From Streptomyces sp. NBC_00425 (GTDB lineage Bacteria; Actinomycetota; Actinomycetes; Streptomycetales; Streptomycetaceae), in assembly GCF_036030735.1 (NCBI RefSeq), contig NZ_CP107928.1, positions 9,052,001 through 9,116,000 of the forward strand: 64,000 nt of DNA, written 5' to 3'. The notes under the pieces are model-generated. The model searched no databases. It was not told the DNA's origin and saw only the letters and a list, made by a program, of their open reading frames with translations. Within the stretch, counting starts at the first letter, position 1. Each line of letters starts with the position of its first letter. A program made the position numbers and the translations under genes. This document shows positions 34,004 through 42,025 of the stretch, piece after piece.

Positions 34004-35070
34004 ACGGCGGCTCCCCGGGTGGCGTCTGTGTCTGCGTGGGTGGTCCGGGTGGTGCAGTCGACGAGGATCTTCATGACGTCGCCGCCGCCTTCGAGTGCCT
34101 CGAACGCGGCGGGTGCTTCGGTGAGGGGCACGATTTTGCTGATGAGGAGGTCGGCGGGGACGGTGCCGTCGGCGACGAGGGCGACGGCCTTCTCGAAGTC
34201 GCCGCGGTCGTACAACCGGGCTCCGACGAGGGTGAGTTCGCGCCAGAAGAAGCGGTGGAGGTTGATCTCGCGGGGCTTGGGGTGGATGGCGACCAGGCAG
34301 AGGCGGCCGCGTACGCCGAGGACGTCGACGGCGGTGTCGACGCCGGCGGCGGCGCCGGAGACCTCGAAGGCGACGTCCGCGCCGGCGTCCTGGGTCCATG
34401 CCCGGACGAGTTCGGGCACGTTCGCGGCGGTGGGGTCCCAGGCGGTGAGTCCGGACTGTTCGGCGAGGGCGCGTCGGTGGGCGCTGAGTTCGATCACGCG
34501 GACGTCGGCGCCGGCGGCTCGGGCGACGAGGGCGATGAGGACGCCGACGGGTCCGCCGCCGACGACGACGGTCTTCTCGCCCTCGCGTACCGCGGCGCGG
34601 GCGACGTCGTGGACGGCGACGGCGGTGGGTTCGACGAGCGCGGCGTGGTCGAGGGGGAGGGAGTCGGGCAGGCGGACGAGGGTGGTGGCGGGGACGGTCC
34701 AGCGTTGTTGCATGGCGCCGGGGGAGTCGATGCCGATGAAGTCGAGGTGCTGGCAGATGTGCTGGTGGCCGGCTCGGCAGGCGGGGCAGGTGTCGTCCCA
34801 GCGCAGGGGCATGACGGTGACGGCGTCTCCGGGCTGCCAGTCGTCGACGTCGGGGCCGACGCGGACGATGCGGCCGGACATCTCGTGTCCGAGGACGGCG
34901 GGCGTGCGGACCCGGGTGTCCATGTCCCCGTGGAAGATGTGCAGGTCGGTGCCGCAGATCCCGACGAAGGCGGGGGCCAGTTCCACCTCGCCCGGACCCG
35001 GCGGGGAGGTCTCGGCGGGCGCGGTGTCCAGGGTGCGGGCAGCGGTGTAGCGGACGGCGAGGGTGGTCAT
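34000..35070 (-). CDS. Zinc-dependent medium-chain alcohol/polyol dehydrogenase
   Basis: 356 residues. Catalytic zinc ligands in GICGTDLH (Cys) and GHE (His-Glu), structural zinc region CPACRAGHQHIC where one of the four usual Cys appears as other residues, and the Rossmann motif VVGGGPVGVL. It overlaps its neighbours by ATGA at each end. Threonine/sorbitol-dehydrogenase-like enzymes of this type oxidise secondary alcohols of sugar acids. Its likely role is oxidation of a 2-keto-3-deoxy-aldonate or an alternative sugar oxidation. Confidence 0.85.
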   Translation of the reverse strand: MTTLAVRYTAARTLDTAPAETSPPGPGEVELAPAFVGICGTDLHIFHGDMDTRVRTPAVLGHEMSGRIVRVGPDVDDWQPGDAVTVMPLRWDDTCPACRAGHQHICQHLDFIGIDSPGAMQQRWTVPATTLVRLPDSLPLDHAALVEPTAVAVHDVARAAVREGEKTVVVGGGPVGVLIALVARAAGADVRVIELSAHRRALAEQSGLTAWDPTAANVPELVRAWTQDAGADVAFEVSGAAAGVDTAVDVLGVRGRLCLVAIHPKPREINLHRFFWRELTLVGARLYDRGDFEKAVALVADGTVPADLLISKIVPLTEAPAAFEALEGGGDVMKILVDCTTRTTHADTDATRGAAV

Positions 35071-35504
35071 CGTGTCGTCAGGGTCCCTTCAGCGCGGACG
35101 CCGATGGTCAGCAGCAGGTTGGCGTAGGTACGGACGTCGGCGGTGACGATGGCCAGCGCCAGGTCGGGCGAGCGGGCGGCGTCGTAGAACTCGAAGCGGC
35201 CGAGCGTCTCGACGGGGACGGGCGTCAGCCGGGCGCGGTACTCGCCGATGGCGGGCGGCTCGGGCGCCCCCTCGGGCGGCACCATCACGTGGGCCGACTC
35301 GAGGGGCAGGGCGGTGGTCAGGACGTCGAGCACGGTGGTGACGTCCAACAGGCCCGGCGCCAGGTTCAGATGGACGATGCGGGCGCGGTCGCCGGTGGCG
35401 GTGCTCGCGGGGTAGTGGCCGTCGGCGAGCAGTACGCGGGCGCCGTGACCGGCGCCGGCCAGGGCTTCGAGGATTCCGGGGTGCAGCAGGTCGGTCAGGA
35501 GCAC
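35067..35504 (-). CDS. fucU: L-fucose mutarotase (RbsD/FucU family)
   Basis: 145 residues, the family length. The N-terminus LLHPGILEALAGAGHGARVLLADGHYPAST is the RbsD/FucU signature, with active-site His in GHG and DGHYP. FucU-type enzymes interconvert alpha and beta anomers of L-fucose (and stereochemically alike sugars), feeding the anomer the dehydrogenase prefers. Overlaps the zinc dehydrogenase by 4 bp and the lactonase by 10 bp. Confidence 0.9.
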   Translation of the reverse strand: MLLTDLLHPGILEALAGAGHGARVLLADGHYPASTATGDRARIVHLNLAPGLLDVTTVLDVLTTALPLESAHVMVPPEGAPEPPAIGEYRARLTPVPVETLGRFEFYDAARSPDLALAIVTADVRTYANLLLTIGVRAEGTLTTR

Positions 35505-36430
35505 GGTGTTCCCTTCTTGCTTTCAGGTGCCTTCGGGTTCGCCGGGTCGAGGCGGTAGAAGCCGGTCGCGGTGCCCGCGAGGACGGCCTCGGTCTCGGCG
35601 GCGGAGCAGCCGAGGAGGAGTTCCTCTACGGTCGCGGCCCACTTGTTCCAGCCGCCCGCGAGGAGGCAGACCGGCCAGTCGGAGCCGAACATCAGCCGCT
35701 GGGGTCCGAAGGCGGAGAGCAGGACGTCCCACACGGGGCGGATGTCGTCGATCGTCCACTTCCGGTGGTCGGCCTCCGTGACCAGGCCCGAGACCTTGCA
35801 GCGCACCTGCGGGTGGGCGGCCAGGCGTCGTACGTCGCGTTCCCAGTCGCCCAGCTCGCCCCGGGCCACGGGTGGTTTGCCCGCGTGGTCGAGCACGAGC
35901 GGCAGGTCGGGGAGACGTTCGGCGAGCCGCACGGCCTGGTCGAACTGGTGGTCGCGGATCAACAGGTCGTAGGCCAGTCCGAGCTGCCCGACCGTCCGCA
36001 ACCCCCGCTCCACGGACGGTTGTTGCAGCCACTGCGGGTCCGGCTCGCCCTGGACGAGATGCCGCAGGGCGCGGAGGTACCCGCCGCCCGGGCCGGCGAG
36101 CAGTTCGTCGAGCACGTCCGCGACCGACGGGGAGGTGAGGTCGACCCAGCCGACGACCGCGCCGATCAGCGGTTCGGCGCCGGCGAGGGCGAGCAGCTCC
36201 CGTGTCTCCGGCACGGAGGTCACACACTGGACGACCACGGTGCTCGCCAGCCCCCGACCCGCTGTCGGTCGCGTCGCGGCCGATCGCAGGTCGTCCACAC
36301 CGAAGGTGCGGCGGATGGTCTCGAGGCCGGGCTCGTCCAGCCAGGGCTGGGGCCGGCGGTCCAGGTCCCACAGATGGTGGTGGGCGTCCACCAGCTCCCC
36401 GGGCCCGGTCGGCGGACGGTCCTCAGACAC
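35495..36430 (-). CDS. L-fuconolactonase-type amidohydrolase
   Basis: 311 residues. Amidohydrolase-2 fold: [18 protein letters not shown] at the N-terminus carries the metal-binding Hx[11 protein letters not shown] the next His, and [13 protein letters not shown] the catalytic Asp near the C-terminus. This set is characteristic of L-fucono-1,5-lactonases and relatives in COG3618. It hydrolyses the lactone made by the dehydrogenase to the aldonate used by the dehydratase. Overlaps the dehydratase by 8 bp. Confidence 0.9.
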   Translation of the reverse strand: MSEDRPPTGPGELVDAHHHLWDLDRRPQPWLDEPGLETIRRTFGVDDLRSAATRPTAGRGLASTVVVQCVTSVPETRELLALAGAEPLIGAVVGWVDLTSPSVADVLDELLAGPGGGYLRALRHLVQGEPDPQWLQQPSVERGLRTVGQLGLAYDLLIRDHQFDQAVRLAERLPDLPLVLDHAGKPPVARGELGDWERDVRRLAAHPQVRCKVSGLVTEADHRKWTIDDIRPVWDVLLSAFGPQRLMFGSDWPVCLLAGGWNKWAATVEELLLGCSAAETEAVLAGTATGFYRLDPANPKAPESKKGTPCS

Positions 36431-37757
36431 GGACGGACCAGACGGGGCCGTCGGGGTACGTGTACTCCTTCAGTGACTCCTGGTGCATCTCCGCGCTCAG
36501 TCCCGCACGGGTGGGGGCGAGGTAGTGGCCGTCGGCGATGCGCACCGGGTCGACGAAGTGCTCGTGGAGGTGGTCGACGTACTCGATGACCCGGTCCTCG
36601 AGGGTGCCGGAGACGGCGACGTAGTCGAACATCGACAGGTGCTGCACCATCTCGCACAGGCCGACACCGCCGGCGTGCGGGCAGACCGGCACGCCGAACT
36701 TGGCGGCCAGGAGCAGGATGGCGAGGTTCTCGTTGACTCCGCCGACCCGGGCGGAGTCGATCTGCACGATGTCCACCGCACCGGCCTGGAGCAGCTGCTT
36801 GAAGACGACCCTGTTGGCGATGTGCTCACCGGTGGCGACCTTGATCGGGCTCAGTGCCCTACGGACCGCGGCGTGCCCGAGGATGTCGTCCGGGGAGGTG
36901 GGCTCCTCGATCCAGTACGGCTGGTAGGGGGCCAGTTCGCGCATCCAGTCGATGGCGGGCTGGACGTCCCATCTCTGGTTGGCGTCCACGGCGATGCGGA
37001 TGCCGTCGCCGACGGTCTCGCGGGCGGTGCGCATGCGCCGTACGTCGTCCTCCAGGTCGGCGCCGACCTTCAGCTTGATCTGGGTGAAGCCGTCGGCGAC
37101 GGCCTCGCGGGCGAGGCGGGCCAGCTTCTCGTCGGAGTAGCCGAGCCAGCCGGGCGTGGTGGTGTAGGCGGGGTAGCCGCGCTCCAGCAGGCCGGCGATG
37201 CGCTCGGCGCGGCCCGGTTCGGCGCGGCGCAGGATCTCGAGGGCCTCGTCGGGCGTGAGGGCGTCGCTGAGCCAGCGGAAGTCGACCTGCGCGACCAGCT
37301 CCTCGGGCGACATCTCGCCGAGGAAGCGCCAGACCGGCTTGTCCACGCGCTTGGCCGCCAGGTCCCAGGCCGCGTTGACGACGGCGCCGGTCGCCATGTG
37401 GATGGCGCCCTTCTCCGGTCCCAGCCAGCGCAGTTGGGGGTCGTGGACGAGCGAGCGGGAGAACGCGCCGAGATCCCCGCACACCTCGTCGACCGAGCGG
37501 CCCACCACGTAGGGGGCGAGTGCCGCGATGGCGGCGGCCTGGACGTCGTTGCCGCGGCCGGTGGTGAAGGCCAGGGCGTGGCCCTCCAGGCCGTCCCCGG
37601 CGTCGGTGTGCAGGACGACGTAGGCGGCCGAGTAGTCGGGCTCGGGGTTCATGGCGTCGGATCCGTCGAGGTGCTCGGACGTCGGGAAACGCACGTCCAG
37701 TACATCGAGAGCGGTGATGCGGGCGGAGGCCGGTGCGGCGGACGCAGCGGAGGACAT
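36423..37757 (-). CDS. fucD: L-fuconate dehydratase (enolase superfamily)
   Basis: 444 residues, the usual FucD length. N-terminal [22 protein letters not shown](E) and [13 protein letters not shown] are distinctive for fuconate dehydratase; the barrel carries the QIKLKVGAD lysine motif, metal ligands in AVDANQRWD and [10 protein letters not shown], and HIANRV. It removes water from L-fuconate to give 2-keto-3-deoxy-L-fuconate; known enzymes also accept L-galactonate and D-arabinonate. First catabolic gene of the operon, 109 bp after the transporter permease, a gap without other features. Confidence 0.92.
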   Translation of the reverse strand: MSSAASAAPASARITALDVLDVRFPTSEHLDGSDAMNPEPDYSAAYVVLHTDAGDGLEGHALAFTTGRGNDVQAAAIAALAPYVVGRSVDEVCGDLGAFSRSLVHDPQLRWLGPEKGAIHMATGAVVNAAWDLAAKRVDKPVWRFLGEMSPEELVAQVDFRWLSDALTPDEALEILRRAEPGRAERIAGLLERGYPAYTTTPGWLGYSDEKLARLAREAVADGFTQIKLKVGADLEDDVRRMRTARETVGDGIRIAVDANQRWDVQPAIDWMRELAPYQPYWIEEPTSPDDILGHAAVRRALSPIKVATGEHIANRVVFKQLLQAGAVDIVQIDSARVGGVNENLAILLLAAKFGVPVCPHAGGVGLCEMVQHLSMFDYVAVSGTLEDRVIEYVDHLHEHFVDPVRIADGHYLAPTRAGLSAEMHQESLKEYTYPDGPVWSVRV

Positions 37758-37866
37758 GGGGCAACTCCTGAAGGAGCAGGGGGTGACGGCCCTGCGACGA
37801 GATGGGGGAACGAGGCGGAGTCCGGCGGCCGCGCGGTCCGGGGGGACCCGTCACGGCCGCCCGGGA

Positions 37867-38910
37867 TCACTCCTGGACCTTGCCGCCCGTGATGCGGGAG
37901 ATCATCAGGGCGACGAGGATGATCAGGCCGTTGAGGGCGCCGATCCACTGCGCGGGGACACCGCCCAGCGTCAGCACGTTCTGGATCATGAAGAGCAGCA
38001 GGATGCCGCAGAAGGCCCCGAACATGGTGCCCTTGCCGCCGTTGAGGCTGATTCCACCGATGACGGCGGCGGCGAAGACGGTGAAGATGTAGCCGTTGCC
38101 CTGAGCGGAGGCCACCGAGGCCAGGCGGCCCGACAGCATCAGGCCGGCGAGGGCGGCGAGCACGCTGCCGGTGACCAGGACGATCCACAGCACCCGGTCG
38201 GTGCGGATGCCGGCCGCCTTCGCCGCGTCGACGTTGCCGCCGATCGCGTACAGGGAGCGGCCGAAGCTGGTCCAGCCGAGGACCACGACGGCCACGGCGA
38301 ACAGCAGCAGGCAGAGCCAGATGGAGGCGGGCATCCCGAACCACTCCGCCGTGCCCAGGTAGAGCATCGACTCCGGGAGCTGGAAGAAGGTCTGGCCGCC
38401 CGAGATGCCCGTGAGGATACCGCGCACGACGATCAGCATGCCGAGGGTGACGATGAAGCCGTTGAGGCCGAAGCGAATGATCAGCAGGGAGTTGATCACA
38501 CCGATCAGCGCGCCCACGGCGAGGGTGACCGGGACCGCCCAGGCGCCCGGAAGAAGCCCGAGGCCGTGTGTCGCACCCGTCGGTACCACCAGCCAGGCCG
38601 CGACACCGGGCGCGAGGCCCATGGTCGACTCCAGCGAGAGGTCCATCTTCTTGACGATGAGGATCATCGTCTGGGCGAGGACCAGCACCGCGATCTCGGC
38701 CATCTGCTGCAGCACGTTGATCAGGTTGTCGGGCTGCAGGAAGATCGGGCTGACGATCTGCCCGATGATCGCGATCACCACGATCGCGGGGACGAGCGCG
38801 AGGTCACGCAGCTTCGCCAGCGGGATCTTGCCGCCGAACAGCGCGGTTCGCTCGGCCCGTGCCTCGGCGGCCTTCGGCGCGGGCGTTTCCGCGACGACGG
38901 TTTCAGGCAT
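37867..38910 (-). CDS. Sugar ABC transporter permease (RbsC type)
   Basis: 347 residues, eight to ten predicted membrane segments, with the ribose/xylose-type pattern SLYAIGGNVDAAKAAGIRTDRV and FAAAVIGGISLNGGKGTMFG, the CUT2 coupling region. The start overlaps the ATPase stop by 8 bp. It imports the monosaccharide for the downstream catabolic genes. Confidence 0.9.
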   Translation of the reverse strand: MPETVVAETPAPKAAEARAERTALFGGKIPLAKLRDLALVPAIVVIAIIGQIVSPIFLQPDNLINVLQQMAEIAVLVLAQTMILIVKKMDLSLESTMGLAPGVAAWLVVPTGATHGLGLLPGAWAVPVTLAVGALIGVINSLLIIRFGLNGFIVTLGMLIVVRGILTGISGGQTFFQLPESMLYLGTAEWFGMPASIWLCLLLFAVAVVVLGWTSFGRSLYAIGGNVDAAKAAGIRTDRVLWIVLVTGSVLAALAGLMLSGRLASVASAQGNGYIFTVFAAAVIGGISLNGGKGTMFGAFCGILLLFMIQNVLTLGGVPAQWIGALNGLIILVALMISRITGGKVQE

Positions 38911-40465
38911 CGAGGTCCACTCCTTCCATCGCGGCCACGAGGTCGTGGTCGTGCCAGCCGCGGCTTATCTCTGAGGTCACACGGCCCTGGAACATCACCA
39001 GGATCCGGTCGCACATACGCAGGTCGTCGAGCTCGTCGGAGGCGATGAGCACTCCGGTGCCGGTGTCCGCGGTCTCCTCGACCTTGCCGAGGAGGAACTC
39101 CTTGGAGCGCACGTCCACACCCGCGGTCGGGTTGATCAGCACCAGCAGCTTGGGGTCGTCGGCCAGCGCGCGTGCCATGACGACCTTCTGCTGGTTTCCG
39201 CCGGACAGCGCCGACACGGGCAGCTCGGGACCAGGCGTCTTGATCGCCAGGTTCTCGATCATGTCCTCGGCGAGCCCGTCCCGGGTGCGGCTGCTGACGA
39301 AGCCGTTCCTGCCGAGCCGGTGGGGCACCGACAGGGTGGCGTTGTCCGCGATCGACATGTCGGGGACGAAGCCCTGGTGGTGGCGGTCCTGGGGCACGAA
39401 CCCGGCGCCCGCCTTGAGCGCCGCCGGGACGCTGCCCGACCGGGGGCGCGTTCCGGCGATCCGCACCTCGCCCGCAGCCGGCGCCCGCAGTCCTACGACG
39501 GTCTCGGCGACCTCCGTACGACCGCTGCCGGCCGCCCCCGCGAGCCCGACGATCTCCCCGGCGCCCACCGTGAAACTGACGTCCTGGTAGGTCTCGCCGT
39601 GCAGGCCGCTGATGTTCAGGGCCGCGGTGGCGGCGGAGTCCAGCGAACTCGCCCGCGCATCCGTGCTGTCGGCCGCCGCCTCGCCCGTCATGGCGGCGAC
39701 GAGGTCGGCGTGGGGGAGTTCGGCGACCGGCGCGGTCAGGATGTGCCGGGCGTCCCGGAACACCGTCACCATGTCGCAGATCTCGTAGATCTCCTGGAGG
39801 TGGTGACTGATGAACAGGAAGGTGACGCCCTGCCGCTGCAGATCGCGGATGCGGTCGAAGAGCCGGTTGATCGCTGCGCCGTCGAGTTGGGCAGTCGGCT
39901 CGTCGAGAATGATGAACCGGGCGCCGAAGGACAGCGCTCGGGCGATCTCGACGAACTGACGCTGCTCCACGTTCAGTTCACCGGCGGGGGTCTGCGGGTC
40001 CACGTCCACCGAGTAGGTCGTCAACAGCTCTTGCGCCCGGCGTCGGACCCCCGGCCAGGTGATGAGCCCGCCGCGGCCGTGCTCGTGCCGGTTCAGGAAG
40101 AGGTTCTCGGCGACGGTCAGCGTGGGGATGATCGTCGACTTCTGGTAGACACAGGCGACCCGTTGCCGCCAGGCGTCGCGGTCGGCGAGCCGGGGAGCGG
40201 CGGCGCCGCCGAAGGTGACCGAGCCCTCGTCCGGGGACTGAAGTCCGGTGAGGACGGAGACCAGCGTCGATTTGCCGGCTCCGTTGCGGCCGACGAGAGC
40301 GTGGGTCTCGCCGGGCCTGATGGTGATTTGGGCGCCGTTCAGCGCGACCGTCTGACCGAATCGTTTGACAATGCCCGTCGCCTCGACGACGGGCGGGCCG
40401 GTCTGGGCCCGTCCGTCGTCCGCCGGGGCGGGGGCGGGGGTGACTGCTCGCTCCCCGTCGCTCAT
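38903..40465 (-). CDS. Sugar ABC transporter ATP-binding protein with two ATPase domains (RbsA/MglA type)
   Basis: 520 residues with two ABC domains in tandem. The first has Walker A GRNGAGKST, a signature NVEQRQFVEIARAL and Walker B FIILDEPTAQLD; the second has the degenerate Walker A GAAGSGRTE and a normal signature LSGGNQQKVVMARAL. That asymmetry is typical of CUT2 sugar importers. Between the binding protein and the permease. Confidence 0.92.
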   Translation of the reverse strand: MSDGERAVTPAPAPADDGRAQTGPPVVEATGIVKRFGQTVALNGAQITIRPGETHALVGRNGAGKSTLVSVLTGLQSPDEGSVTFGGAAAPRLADRDAWRQRVACVYQKSTIIPTLTVAENLFLNRHEHGRGGLITWPGVRRRAQELLTTYSVDVDPQTPAGELNVEQRQFVEIARALSFGARFIILDEPTAQLDGAAINRLFDRIRDLQRQGVTFLFISHHLQEIYEICDMVTVFRDARHILTAPVAELPHADLVAAMTGEAAADSTDARASSLDSAATAALNISGLHGETYQDVSFTVGAGEIVGLAGAAGSGRTEVAETVVGLRAPAAGEVRIAGTRPRSGSVPAALKAGAGFVPQDRHHQGFVPDMSIADNATLSVPHRLGRNGFVSSRTRDGLAEDMIENLAIKTPGPELPVSALSGGNQQKVVMARALADDPKLLVLINPTAGVDVRSKEFLLGKVEETADTGTGVLIASDELDDLRMCDRILVMFQGRVTSEISRGWHDHDLVAAMEGVDLDA

Positions 40466-40508
40466 CTCAACCGCCTTGTGTTCGTTGGCCTGAAGTCCTG
40501 GCGATTCG

Positions 40509-41570
40509 TCAGCCGAGGTTGTTGCCCCACAGGGACTTGTCGTCGCTCTTGAGGCTGGGCACGCCGCCGTAGGTGCCGCCGTCGGCGGTGACGAGCGGAG
40601 CGGAGAGCTGGTCCTCGAGGACGCCGTCGCGGACCTGGATGATGTTGCTGTCGTGGTCCGTCTTGCCGGGCTTGAACGTCTTCCCGTCGATGGCGGCCTT
40701 GAGGTAGTACAGGGCGTACTTGGCGTAGAGGTCGGCCGGCTGGGAGACGGTGGCGTCGATCTTTCCGGCGGCGATGGACTTCAGCTCCTCCGGAATACCG
40801 TCGTTGGAGACGATGAAGACGTGCTTCTTGTCCTCGGGACCGACCAGGAGGCCCTTCTGCTTGAGGACCTGGAGCGTGCCGGCCAGTGCGAAGCTGGACT
40901 CCATGTAGACGCCCTTGATGTCCGGGTTGGCGGTCAGGTCGGTCTGCAGCTTCTGCGCGGCGACGGCGCCGTCCCAGTTGGTGGCCTCACCGAACACCTT
41001 GATGTCCGGGAAGTTCTTCTTCATGCAGTCGTTGAACGCCTCGGTGCGGTCACGGCCGTTGATGGAGTCCAGGCCGCCCTCCAGCATCACGACCTTGCCC
41101 TTGCCGCCGAGCTTGGTGCCCAGGTACTGGCAGGCCTTCTCGCCGTACGCGCGGTTGTCGGCGCGCACCACCATGAACACCTTGCCGCTGTCAGGGCGGG
41201 TGTCGACCGTGACGACGGGGATCTTCTTCGCCTCCAGCTGCGCCAGTGTCGGCGCGATGGCGGCGGTGTCCTGCGGGGCCATCGCGAGGCCCTTGACGCC
41301 CTGGCTGATGAAAGTCTGCGCGTTGGCGGTCAGCTTGGCGACGTCGTTCTGCGAGTTGGTGGTCTTGAGCGAGAGGCCGAGCTCCTTGGCGTACTCCGGC
41401 GTGTACTTGATGTACGAGTTCCAGAAGTCGGTGTCGGACCGCGGGTAGTCGACGCCGACCAGCGGCTTGCCGTCGGCGCCGGCCGTGGCGCCGGAGCCGC
41501 CGCACGCGCTGAGCAGGGTCATCGCCGAGAGGATGGAGGCAGCGGAACAGAGGGCGGTTCTGAGTCTCAT
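40509..41570 (-). CDS. Sugar-binding lipoprotein (RbsB type)
   Basis: 353 residues, lipobox LLSACGG after a short hydrophobic signal. Periplasmic-binding-protein type I (LacI-like) fold: LVGVDYPRSDTDFWNSYIKY, ISQGVKGLAMAPQDTAAI, VVTVDTRPDSGKVF, and GVYMESSFALAGTLQ. First gene of the ~12-kb minus-strand operon; the 455-bp region upstream is shared with the divergent GH29 gene. Sugar specificity is inferred from the genes behind it. Confidence 0.9.
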   Translation of the reverse strand: MRLRTALCSAASILSAMTLLSACGGSGATAGADGKPLVGVDYPRSDTDFWNSYIKYTPEYAKELGLSLKTTNSQNDVAKLTANAQTFISQGVKGLAMAPQDTAAIAPTLAQLEAKKIPVVTVDTRPDSGKVFMVVRADNRAYGEKACQYLGTKLGGKGKVVMLEGGLDSINGRDRTEAFNDCMKKNFPDIKVFGEATNWDGAVAAQKLQTDLTANPDIKGVYMESSFALAGTLQVLKQKGLLVGPEDKKHVFIVSNDGIPEELKSIAAGKIDATVSQPADLYAKYALYYLKAAIDGKTFKPGKTDHDSNIIQVRDGVLEDQLSAPLVTADGGTYGGVPSLKSDDKSLWGNNLG

Positions 41571-41603
41571 GGGTACTTCCTCGCGCTGGTCCCGTAGCGG
41601 GAG

Positions 41604-41823
41604 ATGTTTCGCATGGGCGACGACCGTGTGACGCCGTCCAGGAGAGATGGGATGTTTATAGGTGGCCGATTGGCGGCGTGTCTAGCCCTTGGTGCGATTT
41701 GCTGCGTATCTCCGGCTGGCCTGCGGTGCTCGAACCTTGGGGGAGCTGGATTGATTACCGATCCATCCCATCAATCGTGGCTCATCCGTGATGTGTCTTC
41801 ACCGCGATTCACTTGCGAAACAT
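41604..41823. promoter_or_regulatory. Divergent control region with matched ATGTTTCGCA elements
   Basis: ATGTTTCGCA (41604-41613) and its exact complement TGCGAAACAT (41814-41823) lie about 200 bp apart, in opposite orientation, near the two divergent transcription units. Between them is GATTGAT-N14-ATCAATC (41749-41755, 41770-41776). The 455-bp region (41571-42025) carries no gene I can support. These are candidate operators for the GntR protein or another sugar regulator. Confidence 0.45.
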
Positions 41824-42025
41824 GCCATGTCTGCGGCGTGACGAAAGCGGAGAAAATGGGCTATAGGCGGCAAAGAGCCTGCTCGATAACCGGGTTTCAT
41901 CCCTGCACGCCCGTTGACACGGGAAGGACGCATGGTCGACCTTCATGCGTAACGAAGCGACCCGGCACAGGGACCACGCCGGGCGCCACCCTCCTCCGCC
42001 ACCCCCTTCGTACCAGGGATGTGTC

